Shown one piece after another: positions 54,692 to 63,350 of a stretch of 64,000 nucleotides of DNA. The translations under genes and the position numbers were made by a program. Source of the DNA: Anabaena sphaerica FACHB-251 (GTDB lineage Bacteria > Cyanobacteriota > Cyanobacteriia > Cyanobacteriales > Nostocaceae); assembly GCF_014696825.1 (NCBI RefSeq), contig NZ_JACJQU010000004.1, forward strand, positions 1-64,000, in the 5' to 3' direction. The notes beneath the pieces were generated by a model. The model was not told where the DNA came from. It worked only from the letters and a program-made list of their open reading frames with translations, and made no database searches. Numbering within the stretch: position 1 is the stretch's first letter; each line of letters opens with the position of its first letter.

Positions 54692-55756
54692 ATGTACCAA
54701 ACTGATCCAAAGGAAACAGGTAAATTCAAAAAACCCTTATTGATAGGTACTGGTGTCTTATTATTGGCATTAATTGGTATTGAAATCTATAGTTATACTC
54801 GCTATGGAGTCTTGGCTAATCCAATATCTGTAATTAATGCCTATCTATCGGAAAAAACTCTCAGAGGAGATTTCGGTTACGTTAATTCGGTTGCTATTAG
54901 TGCTGATGGTAAGACTGTTGCTCGTGGTGTAGGGTTTATTATTGGTAGGAAAGATGATGAAACTATCACACTCTGGAATGTAGCTACGGGAAAGAAAATT
55001 TACACCCTCAAGGGACATTTTGATACCGTAAATTCTTTGGCTTTTAGTCCAGATAGCAAGACTCTTGCTAGTGCTAATGGTGACAAAACTATTAAACTCT
55101 GGAATTTAGAAACAGGATCGGAAATTCGTACCATCAAGGGACATTCTGATTCGGTTTCGTCTGTGGGTTTTAGTCCAGATGGCAAGACTCTTGCTAGTGC
55201 TAGTGATGACAAAACCATCAAACTGTGGAATGTAGAAACAGGAGAAGAAATTCGCACCCTCAAGGGACATTCGAGTAGTGTGAGTTCCGTGACTATTAGT
55301 CCAGATGGCAAGACCCTTGCTAGTGGTAGTTTTGACGAAACTATCAAACTCTGGAATCTAACCACAGGAAAAGAAGTCCGTACCCTCAAGGGGTATTTTG
55401 ACCGTGTGCGTTCCGTAGCTATTAGTGCCGATGGTAAGATACTTGCTGGTAGTAGTGGTAGTGCTGCTACTTGGGACAGAAATATCAAACTATGGAACGT
55501 AACAACAGGAGAAGAAATCCATACTCTCAAATGGCATTTCAATCCGGTTAATTCCGTTGCCATCAGTCCCGATGGGAAAAGCGTTTTTGGTGCTTCTTTA
55601 AGTATCAAACAATGGGATATAACAACAGGAAAAGAAATCCGCACTCTCAAGGGACATTCTGGTTCGGTTCGTTCAATTGCTATTAGTGCCGATGGTAAAA
55701 CCCTTGTTAGTGGTAGTTTTGATAAAACTGTTAGAATTTGGCGGATTGCACTCTAA
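54692..55756 (+). CDS. Membrane-anchored WD40-repeat protein
   Basis: A 354-aa protein with one N-terminal TM helix (about 16-34) followed by seven WD40 units. These are typified by FSPDGKTLASASDDKTIKLW and ETGEEIRTLKGH, together forming a beta-propeller, probably periplasmic. Repeats 3-5 are nearly identical at the DNA level, suggesting recent duplication. It lies between the regulator (84 bp) and the kinase (211 bp). This is unusual for a two-component operon and hints at a sensing or scaffold role. Confidence 0.9.
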   Translation: MYQTDPKETGKFKKPLLIGTGVLLLALIGIEIYSYTRYGVLANPISVINAYLSEKTLRGDFGYVNSVAISADGKTVARGVGFIIGRKDDETITLWNVATGKKIYTLKGHFDTVNSLAFSPDSKTLASANGDKTIKLWNLETGSEIRTIKGHSDSVSSVGFSPDGKTLASASDDKTIKLWNVETGEEIRTLKGHSSSVSSVTISPDGKTLASGSFDETIKLWNLTTGKEVRTLKGYFDRVRSVAISADGKILAGSSGSAATWDRNIKLWNVTTGEEIHTLKWHFNPVNSVAISPDGKSVFGASLSIKQWDITTGKEIRTLKGHSGSVRSIAISADGKTLVSGSFDKTVRIWRIAL

Positions 55757-55967
55757 TCAATAAGATAATTACAGAAGTTTTCATAATATTTAGACGACAG
55801 TATTATTAACCAATTGCTGCCTTTGCATACTCTCAGAAAATTGAAATAGGTGGGAGAGTTTTTAATGAAATTGCCTATGGCTGGATGAATATTCAACCGA
55901 TACTACTATAAAAAATATTAAGTGTTGAGTTGTGCTTTGCTTAATCCCACCTACAAAGACTTATTTT

Positions 55968-57254
55968 ATGAATCAAAATCAACTTTTTAAATTAACAAGA
56001 TGGCGTTTAGCTCTTTGGTACACTGGTATAATGGGGGTGATTCTGAGCTTATGTGGATTTGGTTTATATGAGGCTATAGCTCATGCTCATTGGGTAGCAT
56101 TAAATGAAGAATTAAAATCGGTTGCGGGTACACTTCATGACAGCATGGAACCAACTTTAAAACAACCAGGAAAAATAGAAACAGCGACTAAACGACTTTT
56201 ACCAGAATTATGTCTTGCAGAAACTGATTGTTTACAAAAAATCACCACATCATCAAAACAGCGCCATGTTTTAGGCGCACTGCATCAGGGTGATTATTAT
56301 ATTAATTTACAGGATGTTTCTGGAAAATCTGTTGCTATAGCTGGTTTCCCAATATTAACAAATCAACGTTATCAGAAAATTACTTTGTCTTTGCATACCA
56401 AAGATAATCGTGATTGGGGAAATTTAATCGTAGAACGTAGTCTGAAAGATTATGATGATTATTTAGCTGCTACCAGATTAATTTTATTTTTGGGATTACC
56501 ATTTTCTATGTTATTAGTTGGTGGTGCTAGTTTGTGGTTAGCAGCAAGAGCCATGCAGCCGGTGTATACTTCTTATGAACAAATGCAGCAATTTACCGCT
56601 GATGCAGCGCACGAATTAAGAACACCTTTAGCTGCAATTCAAGCAACTGTAGAATCTGCCTTGAGAAGCAATCAATTATCGGATGTTCAAGCTAGGGATA
56701 TTTTAACTCGTGTAGAGAGACAGAATCAGCGATTATCCCAATTAGTGAAAGATTTACTGTTACTTTCACGGATGGATCAACAAGCATTACCTTTAAAATA
56801 TCAAGAATGTTATTTAGATGATTTAGTCAGCGATATTGCTGAAGAATTTGCCGCTTTAGCAATAGCCGCAGAAGTACAATTAAAAACTGAAATTAGACAA
56901 GAAAAAATCAAGGTCTTGGGTGACGAAGAACAACTTTATCGGCTTTTATCTAATTTAGTTGTCAATGCAATTCAATATACTTTAGCTGGAGGGGAAGTAA
57001 AGATAATTTTAGATAGTAATAAGCATCATGCAATAATTCAAGTAGAAGATACAGGTTTGGGAATAGCACCGGAACACCAAACCCAAATTTTTACACGTTT
57101 TTGGCGAGTAAATAGCGATCGCTCTCGTCATACAGGCGGTTCTGGTTTAGGATTACCTATAGCCAATGCAATAGCGATCGCACATCAAGGAACACTAGAA
57201 GTTAACAGCAGCTTAAACAAAGGTAGTATATTTACACTGAGATTACCTTACTGA
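55968..57254 (+). CDS. Sensor histidine kinase of the metal two-component pair
   Basis: A 428-aa membrane kinase with TM helices near residues 15-36 and 168-192 and a ~130-residue periplasmic domain between them. That domain carries a Cys pair (PELCLAETDC). The HisKA domain has His215 in DAAHELRTPLA, and an HATPase domain with VEDTGLGIAPE and GGSGLGLPIA follows. It resembles RppB/NrsS-type metal or redox sensors. The ATG at 55968 is preferred over the upstream 55932 start. It pairs with the regulator at 53928. Confidence 0.9.
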   Translation: MNQNQLFKLTRWRLALWYTGIMGVILSLCGFGLYEAIAHAHWVALNEELKSVAGTLHDSMEPTLKQPGKIETATKRLLPELCLAETDCLQKITTSSKQRHVLGALHQGDYYINLQDVSGKSVAIAGFPILTNQRYQKITLSLHTKDNRDWGNLIVERSLKDYDDYLAATRLILFLGLPFSMLLVGGASLWLAARAMQPVYTSYEQMQQFTADAAHELRTPLAAIQATVESALRSNQLSDVQARDILTRVERQNQRLSQLVKDLLLLSRMDQQALPLKYQECYLDDLVSDIAEEFAALAIAAEVQLKTEIRQEKIKVLGDEEQLYRLLSNLVVNAIQYTLAGGEVKIILDSNKHHAIIQVEDTGLGIAPEHQTQIFTRFWRVNSDRSRHTGGSGLGLPIANAIAIAHQGTLEVNSSLNKGSIFTLRLPY

Positions 57255-57354
57255 TAAAATAATTTAGCAATCGACAAAAATAAAAATGTTTAAAATGACA
57301 CTTGTTGTCTATGATTATTTTTGTATATTTTCCTCGGTTAAGTCTTAGCTATAT

Positions 57355-58419
57355 ATGATAGATAACAATAACATCTTATTACGTAATCTTTGGTACTATG
57401 CACTACCTAGTCACCTTCTCAAACCAGGTAAGATGGTATCCCGAATTTTTTTAGGAGAACCCGTACTGCTGATGAGAAACCAAGACGGTAAAGTTTCCGC
57501 AGTGCGTGATATTTGTCCTCATCGTGCAGTACCCTTAAGTTGTGGTCGATTTGATGGTCAAGAAGTAGAATGTTGTTACCACGGTTGGCGCTTCGACCCC
57601 GCTGGAAAGTGTGTAGCAATTCCATCTTTATTACCAGAACAAAACATAGATTTGCACCGCTTTGACGTGGAATCATATCCCATCCACGAAACTCAAGGTA
57701 ACATTTGGATATACATGGCCGATGGGGAAAAATCTCAAACCCATGCTGAGGAAAAAGACGTTCCGGTAGTTCCCGGTTTTCCTGAACAACAACCCCACTT
57801 AGTAGAAGTGATGCGGTTTCCCTGCTTTATAGATCATGCAGTCACAGGTTTAATGGACCCTGCACATTCTCCTTACGTGCATCGAGTATGGTGGTGGAGA
57901 AGCGGCGATTTGCATGAAGAAGTCAAGCAATTTGATCCTTCACCTTACGGCTTTACCGTCAGACGACATAAGTTGTCAGAAAATATGGAGAACATGAGCC
58001 GATTATATTGGTTAGTTGGTGGTGGAATTCCCGAAGTTGAAATTTCTTTTCGTTTACCTGGAGTCAGAATAGAAGAGATAACTTTTGGGAAACATCGAGT
58101 TTGTAATTTAACCGCAGTTACACCAATTTCCGAAACCGAAACAGAAGTAAATTTTGTGCTTTATGGTATACCTTCTTGGTTAAGAATATTCACACCTTTA
58201 ATTCATATATTAGCCAGAAAATTTTTAGGTCAAGACCGAACAGTAGTAGAAAAGCAGCAAATTGGACTTAAATACAATCCAGTTTTACGACTAATTAAAG
58301 ATTCAGATATGCAAGCACAATGGTATTATCAATTAAAACGAGAATTTGCCCGTGCGACATCTGAAAAACGAGAATTTATCAATCCTGTAAAAAGTCTATT
58401 ACTGCGGTGGCGTGCTTAA
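57355..58419 (+). CDS. Rieske non-haem iron oxygenase
   Basis: A 354-aa oxygenase alpha-type protein. The Rieske [2Fe-2S] motif is CPHRAVPLSCG with CCYHGW (C-x-H, C-x2-H). The mononuclear iron site is in LMDPAHSPYVHRVWW. Such cyanobacterial enzymes oxidise or demethylate aromatic or tetrapyrrole substrates; the substrate here is unknown. No reductase gene is adjacent. Its stop is 18 bp before the ribokinase start, so the two may be co-transcribed. Confidence 0.85.
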   Translation: MIDNNNILLRNLWYYALPSHLLKPGKMVSRIFLGEPVLLMRNQDGKVSAVRDICPHRAVPLSCGRFDGQEVECCYHGWRFDPAGKCVAIPSLLPEQNIDLHRFDVESYPIHETQGNIWIYMADGEKSQTHAEEKDVPVVPGFPEQQPHLVEVMRFPCFIDHAVTGLMDPAHSPYVHRVWWWRSGDLHEEVKQFDPSPYGFTVRRHKLSENMENMSRLYWLVGGGIPEVEISFRLPGVRIEEITFGKHRVCNLTAVTPISETETEVNFVLYGIPSWLRIFTPLIHILARKFLGQDRTVVEKQQIGLKYNPVLRLIKDSDMQAQWYYQLKREFARATSEKREFINPVKSLLLRWRA

Positions 58420-58437
58420 TCTTAATCTTAATATTTT

Positions 58438-59349
58438 ATGACTATTATCGTCTTTGGCAGCATTAATATAGACCTAGTAGCAACCGCCCCCCGCTTACCA
58501 ATCGCTGGCGAAACATTGCTAGGAGAAAGCTTTTTACAAACACCAGGAGGTAAAGGTGCAAATCAAGCAGTTGCATTAGCAAAATTAGAAATTCCCACTC
58601 AAATGATCGGGCGTGTAGGTGCTGATAATTTTGGTATAGAACTAATTAAGAATTTGCAAAATTCCGGTGTAAAAACAGACAATATCTTAATTGATAAAAA
58701 CGTCAGTTCTGGAATTGCTGTTATTACCGTTGATAAAAAAGGTGAAAATCACATAATTGTAATACCTGGTGCAAATGGGCAAGTTAACCAAGAAGATATA
58801 AACAGATTACACCGTTTATTACCACAAGCAACAGCCGTACTTTTACAATTAGAAATTCCTATTGAAACCGTCGTTGCAGCCGCTCAAGCCGCGAAAAATG
58901 CAAATATTACCGTCATTCTCGATCCCGCACCCGCACAATCTCATTTACCAGATGAACTTTACCCGTTAATAGATATTATTACACCCAATGAAATAGAAGC
59001 AAGTCAATTAGTAGGTTTTCCTGTCAATGGAGAAGAAACCGCAGCTAAAGCCGCAAAGATTTTATTACAAAAGGGTGTAAAATGTGCCGTTATCAAATTA
59101 GGCTCAAAAGGTGTTTATTGTGCCTCTGCGGAGGAAGCTTTCTTTATTCCAGCTTTTCCTGTTCATGCAGTTGATACCGTTGCAGCTGGTGATGCTTTTA
59201 ATGGTGGTTTAGCAGCAGCACTTTTTCACAAACTCCCTTTACATCAAGCAGTGGTTTGGGGTGCAGCAGCAGGGGCTTTAGCAACTACAAAATTAGGGGC
59301 GCAGAGTTCTTTACCTGATAAAATGACTTTGGAAAAGTTTTTGGGTTAG
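58438..59349 (+). CDS. rbsK: Ribokinase
   Basis: A 303-aa PfkB-family sugar kinase that phosphorylates ribose to ribose-5-phosphate. It has the N-terminal GSINIDLVATAPRLPIAGET, GGKGANQAVALAKL, and the C-terminal DTVAAGDAFNGGLA with the catalytic Asp. GGKGANQA and the sugar-binding Asn pattern fit ribokinase within the family. Nucleoside hydrolase and cytosine deaminase genes within 2 kb fit a nucleoside-salvage role. Confidence 0.92.
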   Translation: MTIIVFGSINIDLVATAPRLPIAGETLLGESFLQTPGGKGANQAVALAKLEIPTQMIGRVGADNFGIELIKNLQNSGVKTDNILIDKNVSSGIAVITVDKKGENHIIVIPGANGQVNQEDINRLHRLLPQATAVLLQLEIPIETVVAAAQAAKNANITVILDPAPAQSHLPDELYPLIDIITPNEIEASQLVGFPVNGEETAAKAAKILLQKGVKCAVIKLGSKGVYCASAEEAFFIPAFPVHAVDTVAAGDAFNGGLAAALFHKLPLHQAVVWGAAAGALATTKLGAQSSLPDKMTLEKFLG

Positions 59350-59353
59350 AGTT

Positions 59354-59374
59354 AGGTGACAGGTGACAGGTGAC
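59354..59374. repeat. Heptanucleotide STRR, (AGGTGAC)3
   Basis: Three perfect AGGTGAC units directly after the ribokinase stop. Confidence 0.85.
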
Positions 59375-59405
59375 AGCAAGAAGGAAGCAGAGAATTTTAC
59401 TCGTT

Positions 59406-59535
59406 TTACTCGTTCCCATACTCTGTATGGGAATGAATTATTAAAGGTTCTACCTTTAGTAAAATTAGAGTTACTCGTTCCCATACTCTGTATGGGAATG
59501 AATTATTAAAGGCTTTGCCTTTAGTAAAATTAGAG
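59406..59535. repeat. 65-bp tandem duplication with two hairpins per unit
   Basis: Copy 1 (59406-59470) and copy 2 (59471-59535) differ in few bases. The differences include a paired change in the AAAGGT/ACCTTT stem to AAAGGC/GCCTTT. A further CATTCCCAGTC-AGAG-ACTGGGAA palindrome follows at 59553-59577. Confidence 0.85.
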
Positions 59536-59595
59536 TCAGAGACTCTATGATAGCATTCCCAGTCAGAGACTGGGAACGAGAGATTTCTGAATGCT

Positions 59596-60027
59596 TCAAT
59601 TTCCTATATCTTCATTCCATAATTCTGGTTTTTCTGTAATAAATTCACTCATCATCTGTTCACATTCATCAAGGTTTAAATCAATGACCTCCACACCATG
59701 AGAAACCATAAATTCTTTTGCACCAGGAAAGGTTTTTGATTCTCCTGCAATCACTTTTTTAATCCCAAACTGCACGACAGCACCAGCGCACAAATAACAT
59801 GGCATTAAAGTAGAATATAATGTTGTACCTTTATAATTACCTATTCTGCCGGCATTCCTTAAACAATCAATTTCGGCATGAGTGACAGGATCACCGTCTT
59901 GAACCCGTTTATTATGTCCTATACCGAGAATTTTACCATCTTTGACCAAAACAGAACCAATGGGAATTCCGCCTTCTTTTCTGCCTTGTTTAGCTTCGCT
60001 AATTGCAGCTTGCATAAATTCGTCCAT
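59596..60027 (-). CDS. Cytosine deaminase, fungal (Fcy1)-type
   Basis: A 143-aa zinc deaminase. The zinc site is His50/Glu52 in THAEIDCLRNAG and Cys77/Cys80 in MPCYLCAGAVVQ. The C-terminal ending FITEKPELWNEDIGN closely parallels yeast cytosine deaminase Fcy1 rather than bacterial CodA or cytidine deaminases. It would convert cytosine to uracil. It is divergently arranged with the nucleoside hydrolase gene (16 bp between starts). Confidence 0.8.
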   Translation of the reverse strand: MDEFMQAAISEAKQGRKEGGIPIGSVLVKDGKILGIGHNKRVQDGDPVTHAEIDCLRNAGRIGNYKGTTLYSTLMPCYLCAGAVVQFGIKKVIAGESKTFPGAKEFMVSHGVEVIDLNLDECEQMMSEFITEKPELWNEDIGN

Positions 60028-60043
60028 TTGATAAACTCCTAAT

Positions 60044-60967
60044 ATGAAAAAACAACTAGTATTAATGGATCATGATGGTGGTGTTGATGATTATTTAGCC
60101 ACTATGCTGCTGTTGACAATGGAACATATCGAACTTGTCGGTATTGTCGTCACTCCCGCAGACTGCTATATTCAACCTGCTGTCAGTGCTACGCGCAAAA
60201 TTATTGATTTAATGGAATTTTCTCATATTCCGGTCGCAGAAAGTACAGTTAGGGGAATTAATCCTTTTCCACGTCTTTATCGTCGTGATTCATTTATTGT
60301 TGATCATTTACCTATTCTCAATCAACAGGAAACAATTAATACTCCTTTAGTTGCAGAAACAGGTCAAGATTTTATGGTGCGGGTATTGCAAGAAGCACCG
60401 GAACCTGTAACGCTGATGGTGACAGGACCTTTAACAACTGTAGCGGTAGCTTTAGAAAAAGTACCAGAAATCGAAAAAAAGATTGCTAAAATTGTTTGGA
60501 TGGGAGGTGCTTTAAATGTTCCTGGGAATGTAGAAAAAAGTTTAGAAATGGGACAAGATGGTTCTGCGGAATGGAATGTTTATTGGGATGCAGTTTCTGC
60601 CGCAAAAGTTTGGAAAACGCAAATTGAAATTATTATGTGTCCTTTAGATTTAACAAATAATGTACCAGTCACATCAGAGTTGGTGCAGAAAATGGGAAAA
60701 CAACGTAATTATCCTCTTTCTGATTTAGCTGGACAATGTTACGCCTTAGTTATTCCCCAAGATTATTATTTTTGGGATGTTTTAGCAACAGCTTATTTAG
60801 GAAAACCTGAGTTTTATGAACTGCGAGAATGGGAAACAGAAGTTATTACTCATGGTCTGAGTCAAGGACGAACTAAAGTAGTTTCAAGTGGTAGAAAAAT
60901 TAAGGCGATGGATAAAGTAGATAAAGCGGCTTTTTACAATTATATATTACAACAATGGAGAAGGTGA
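60044..60967 (+). CDS. Nucleoside hydrolase
   Basis: A 307-aa nucleoside N-ribohydrolase. The calcium-binding signature near the N-terminus is DHDGGVDDYLA, a variant of DTDPGxDD. Conserved LMVTGPLTTVAVAL (~126-139) and KIVWMGGALNVPGN (~148-161) fit the IunH fold. It cleaves nucleosides into base and ribose, which would feed the ribokinase at 58438 and the deaminase next door. Base preference cannot be predicted. Confidence 0.88.
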   Translation: MKKQLVLMDHDGGVDDYLATMLLLTMEHIELVGIVVTPADCYIQPAVSATRKIIDLMEFSHIPVAESTVRGINPFPRLYRRDSFIVDHLPILNQQETINTPLVAETGQDFMVRVLQEAPEPVTLMVTGPLTTVAVALEKVPEIEKKIAKIVWMGGALNVPGNVEKSLEMGQDGSAEWNVYWDAVSAAKVWKTQIEIIMCPLDLTNNVPVTSELVQKMGKQRNYPLSDLAGQCYALVIPQDYYFWDVLATAYLGKPEFYELREWETEVITHGLSQGRTKVVSSGRKIKAMDKVDKAAFYNYILQQWRR

Positions 60968-60981
60968 GGTAGAATCATACA

Positions 60982-61305
60982 TTAATCTTCTAAATCATCC
61001 ATAGTCATAGGTGCTTGAGCAACATGACGAACATATAAAACAGAGACTATAGGATCTCGAATTGTAAATAGCACTCTGTAAACATTCTTAGATTTACCAT
61101 AAAGCAATTGACGAACTTCTTCTGGAAAAATCTCATATTCAACTGCTAAAGCACAACGATTAGGTTTATCTTGTAAAGTAGCAATAGAATTCATGAATCC
61201 TCGAAACCAGCTATCAGCAAACTCAGGGTTACGTTCTCGATACCAGCGATATGATTGTTCAATTTGCTTTTCAGCAATAGGAGTAATCTCAACTTGAAAT
61301 GTCAT
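60982..61305 (-). CDS. RelE/ParE-family toxin
   Basis: A 107-aa toxin of the RelE/ParE superfamily. It has SYRWYRERNPEFADSWF (helical N-terminus), RQLLYGKSKNVYRVLFTI and VSVLYVRHVAQ, the usual beta-sheet signature with a basic face. The ATG at 61305 is preferred over the longer frame. It overlaps the antitoxin gene by 17 bp. The target (ribosome or gyrase) is not known. Confidence 0.85.
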   Translation of the reverse strand: MTFQVEITPIAEKQIEQSYRWYRERNPEFADSWFRGFMNSIATLQDKPNRCALAVEYEIFPEEVRQLLYGKSKNVYRVLFTIRDPIVSVLYVRHVAQAPMTMDDLED

Positions 61306-61552
61306 ATTTCTGTTGCATTTCTTGAATAAAATCTGTAAGAGGACGACTTTCACCACTATTGAGTTCATCAAAACCCTGTTGAATACCCGCAATAGTTTCT
61401 AAATGCTCAATTAATTGACGTATCTTGCTAGGGTTGATTTTACGAGGATCTAAAAAGGTAATGAGAACCTGGGTGCTATTATTAATATTTTCGGGGAGTT
61501 CGGTTAATTCGATTTTACCGTCTTGATAAATACCTTCGACTGTTTTTAGCAT
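61289..61552 (-). CDS. Antitoxin of the RelE/ParE pair
   Basis: An 87-aa protein starting MLKTVEGIYQDGKIELTELP, a swapped-hairpin-like N-terminus common in cyanobacterial antitoxins upstream of RelE-type toxins, and an acidic helical C-terminus. The ATG at 61552 is preferred over one 7 codons upstream. Its overlap with the toxin gene supports co-translation. Confidence 0.75.
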   Translation of the reverse strand: MLKTVEGIYQDGKIELTELPENINNSTQVLITFLDPRKINPSKIRQLIEHLETIAGIQQGFDELNSGESRPLTDFIQEMQQKYDISS

Positions 61553-61647
61553 AATTCTTAGGCAGTTAATCATTTTTTCAATTATATCATAATTATGTAC
61601 TGAAAATTATTCCTGCAAATTTTAAAAAGTAAAAATAAATATTTTTC

Positions 61648-62211
61648 TTACTTTTTATTCCAACCAGTAAAATTCAACCCCAAAAACAGTGCCGCTACTG
61701 TTCCCGCAACAGAAATTTCTCCTGTAATAATTTTCTCGTAAATCGCATTTATAGGAATTAAAATTACCTCAATTTCTTCAGTAACATCAAGATTTTTCTG
61801 TTCTCCCACCTTCACCACATTTTCAGCCAAAAATAAATGAGTTTGATTAGTATCTTTACTGGGATTATCGTTAAGAGTACCAATTTTTCGGAGATTTTCA
61901 GCAACATAACCTGTTTCTTCCCTTAATTCCCTCAACGCTGCTGCTTCAGCACTTTCTTCACCTGGATAAAAACGTCCTGCGGGAAGTTCAATAAAAAACT
62001 CACCTACAGCGTGTCTGTACTGACGAACAAACACAACTTCCTGATTATTAGTCACTGGTAAAATTAAAGCAATATCAGGTTTAATATTGACAAAATAATC
62101 ATCTATAACCTTACCATTAGGTAACTTAACTACATCCCGTCGTACCTGACAAAAAGGATGATTAATTAACATTTGTGAATTTAAAACTTCCCACTTTTGT
62201 AAATTACTCAT
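61648..62211 (-). CDS. Nudix hydrolase, ADP-ribose pyrophosphatase-like
   Basis: A 187-aa Nudix enzyme. The Nudix box occupies residues 79-101 (ending ALRELREETGY, with all Glu ligands present). The preceding VFVRQYRHAVGEFFIELPAG is typical of ADP-sugar pyrophosphatases. It probably hydrolyses ADP-ribose to AMP and ribose-5-phosphate, which is thematically close to the nucleoside genes, though that link is inference. It stands divergent from the epimerase gene. Confidence 0.88.
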   Translation of the reverse strand: MSNLQKWEVLNSQMLINHPFCQVRRDVVKLPNGKVIDDYFVNIKPDIALILPVTNNQEVVFVRQYRHAVGEFFIELPAGRFYPGEESAEAAALRELREETGYVAENLRKIGTLNDNPSKDTNQTHLFLAENVVKVGEQKNLDVTEEIEVILIPINAIYEKIITGEISVAGTVAALFLGLNFTGWNKK

Positions 62212-62253
62212 TTTCAGTTAAAATATACCACCAGTCCAAAATTATAACATTAT

Positions 62254-62284
62254 TCTCTCTGCGCCTCTGCGCCTCTGCGTGAGC
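62254..62284. repeat. Dispersed repeat (CTCTGCG family)
   Basis: Tandem GCGCCTCT units ending in CTCTGCGTGAG, in the divergent promoter region between the Nudix and epimerase genes. Confidence 0.7.
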
Positions 62285-62297
62285 ATAAATCTTAAAC

Positions 62298-63350
62298 ATG
62301 AAAATACTTATCAACTTATTTACAGTTAACAAAAGATTTCCCCTAACCATTAGTAGAGGAACAACAGCCCAAACTACAAATATCAGAGTCAAAATTATCG
62401 AAAATGGCATTGAAGGATGGGGAGAAGCATCACCCTTTGGTGTTGGTAATCACCGCCAAACTACGGATATAATTACCGAAGCATTGCAAAAAATTGCCCC
62501 TGTGTTAGAATCATTCAACCCTTGGCAACATCAAGAAATCGAAGCAGTTTTAGCACAATTTAAAATTCCTTCCGCAGCCAAGGCCGCATTGGATATGGCG
62601 CTGTATGATTGGATGGGTAAAAGTTTGGGTTTACCAGTATGGCAACTTTTGGGACTGAATAGAAATGCGATCGCACCAACTTCGGTGACAATTGGTATTA
62701 ATTCTCCAGAAGGTGCAGCTGCTAGGACGAAAGACTGGTTAAAATATATGGATGTGCGGCTGTTAAAGGTAAAATTAGGTTCGACCGAGGGAATAGAAGC
62801 AGACAGAAAAATGCTTTTAGCTGTGCGAGAAACAGCACCAGAAATAGATTTATTTGTAGATGCTAACGGAGGTTGGAGTTTAGCAGATGCGATCGCTATG
62901 TCTCTTTGGTTAGCAGATTTGGGTATACAGTATATAGAACAGCCATTACCACGAGGTCAAGAAACACATTTAGCAACCCTGAAAGAACATTCACCTTTAC
63001 CCATCTTTGTTGATGAAAGTTGCTTTATTAGTGCTGATATTCCCCAATTAGCTGATTATGTAGATGGGGTTAATATTAAACTGATGAAATCTGGGGGTTT
63101 AAGTGAAGCTTTAAGAATGGTATATACAGCCAAAGCTCATGGTTTAAAAGTGATGTTTGGCTGTTATTCGGATAGTTCTCTGGCTAATACAGCAGCTTCA
63201 CACATTGCACCTTTAGCTGATTATTTAGACTTAGATAGTCACCTAAATTTAATTGATGATCCTTTTATCGGTGCATCAGTGAAACAAGGACGAGTTTTAC
63301 CTAACGATTTACCAGGTTTGGGAGTACAATACAGTGCGTCTGCCACTTAA
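62298..63350 (+). CDS. Enolase-superfamily epimerase (dipeptide epimerase / DgcA-type)
   Basis: A 350-aa enzyme of the muconate-lactonising/mandelate-racemase branch. Catalytic KxK is Lys157/Lys159 (LLKVKLGS). Metal ligands are Asp188 (VDANGG), Glu214 (YIEQPL) and Asp239 (VDES), with Lys261 on the other face. The family includes L-Ala-D/L-Glu epimerase in peptidoglycan recycling and the N-acetyl-D-glutamate racemase DgcA. The next gene overlaps by 17 bp and is DgcN-like, favouring the D-glutamate option. Confidence 0.88.
   Translation: MKILINLFTVNKRFPLTISRGTTAQTTNIRVKIIENGIEGWGEASPFGVGNHRQTTDIITEALQKIAPVLESFNPWQHQEIEAVLAQFKIPSAAKAALDMALYDWMGKSLGLPVWQLLGLNRNAIAPTSVTIGINSPEGAAARTKDWLKYMDVRLLKVKLGSTEGIEADRKMLLAVRETAPEIDLFVDANGGWSLADAIAMSLWLADLGIQYIEQPLPRGQETHLATLKEHSPLPIFVDESCFISADIPQLADYVDGVNIKLMKSGGLSEALRMVYTAKAHGLKVMFGCYSDSSLANTAASHIAPLADYLDLDSHLNLIDDPFIGASVKQGRVLPNDLPGLGVQYSASAT

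Noticed and set aside
62204-62410. 68-codon minus-strand frame between Nudix and epimerase genes
   Set aside because: It covers a dispersed repeat and the antisense of the epimerase start; no family features.
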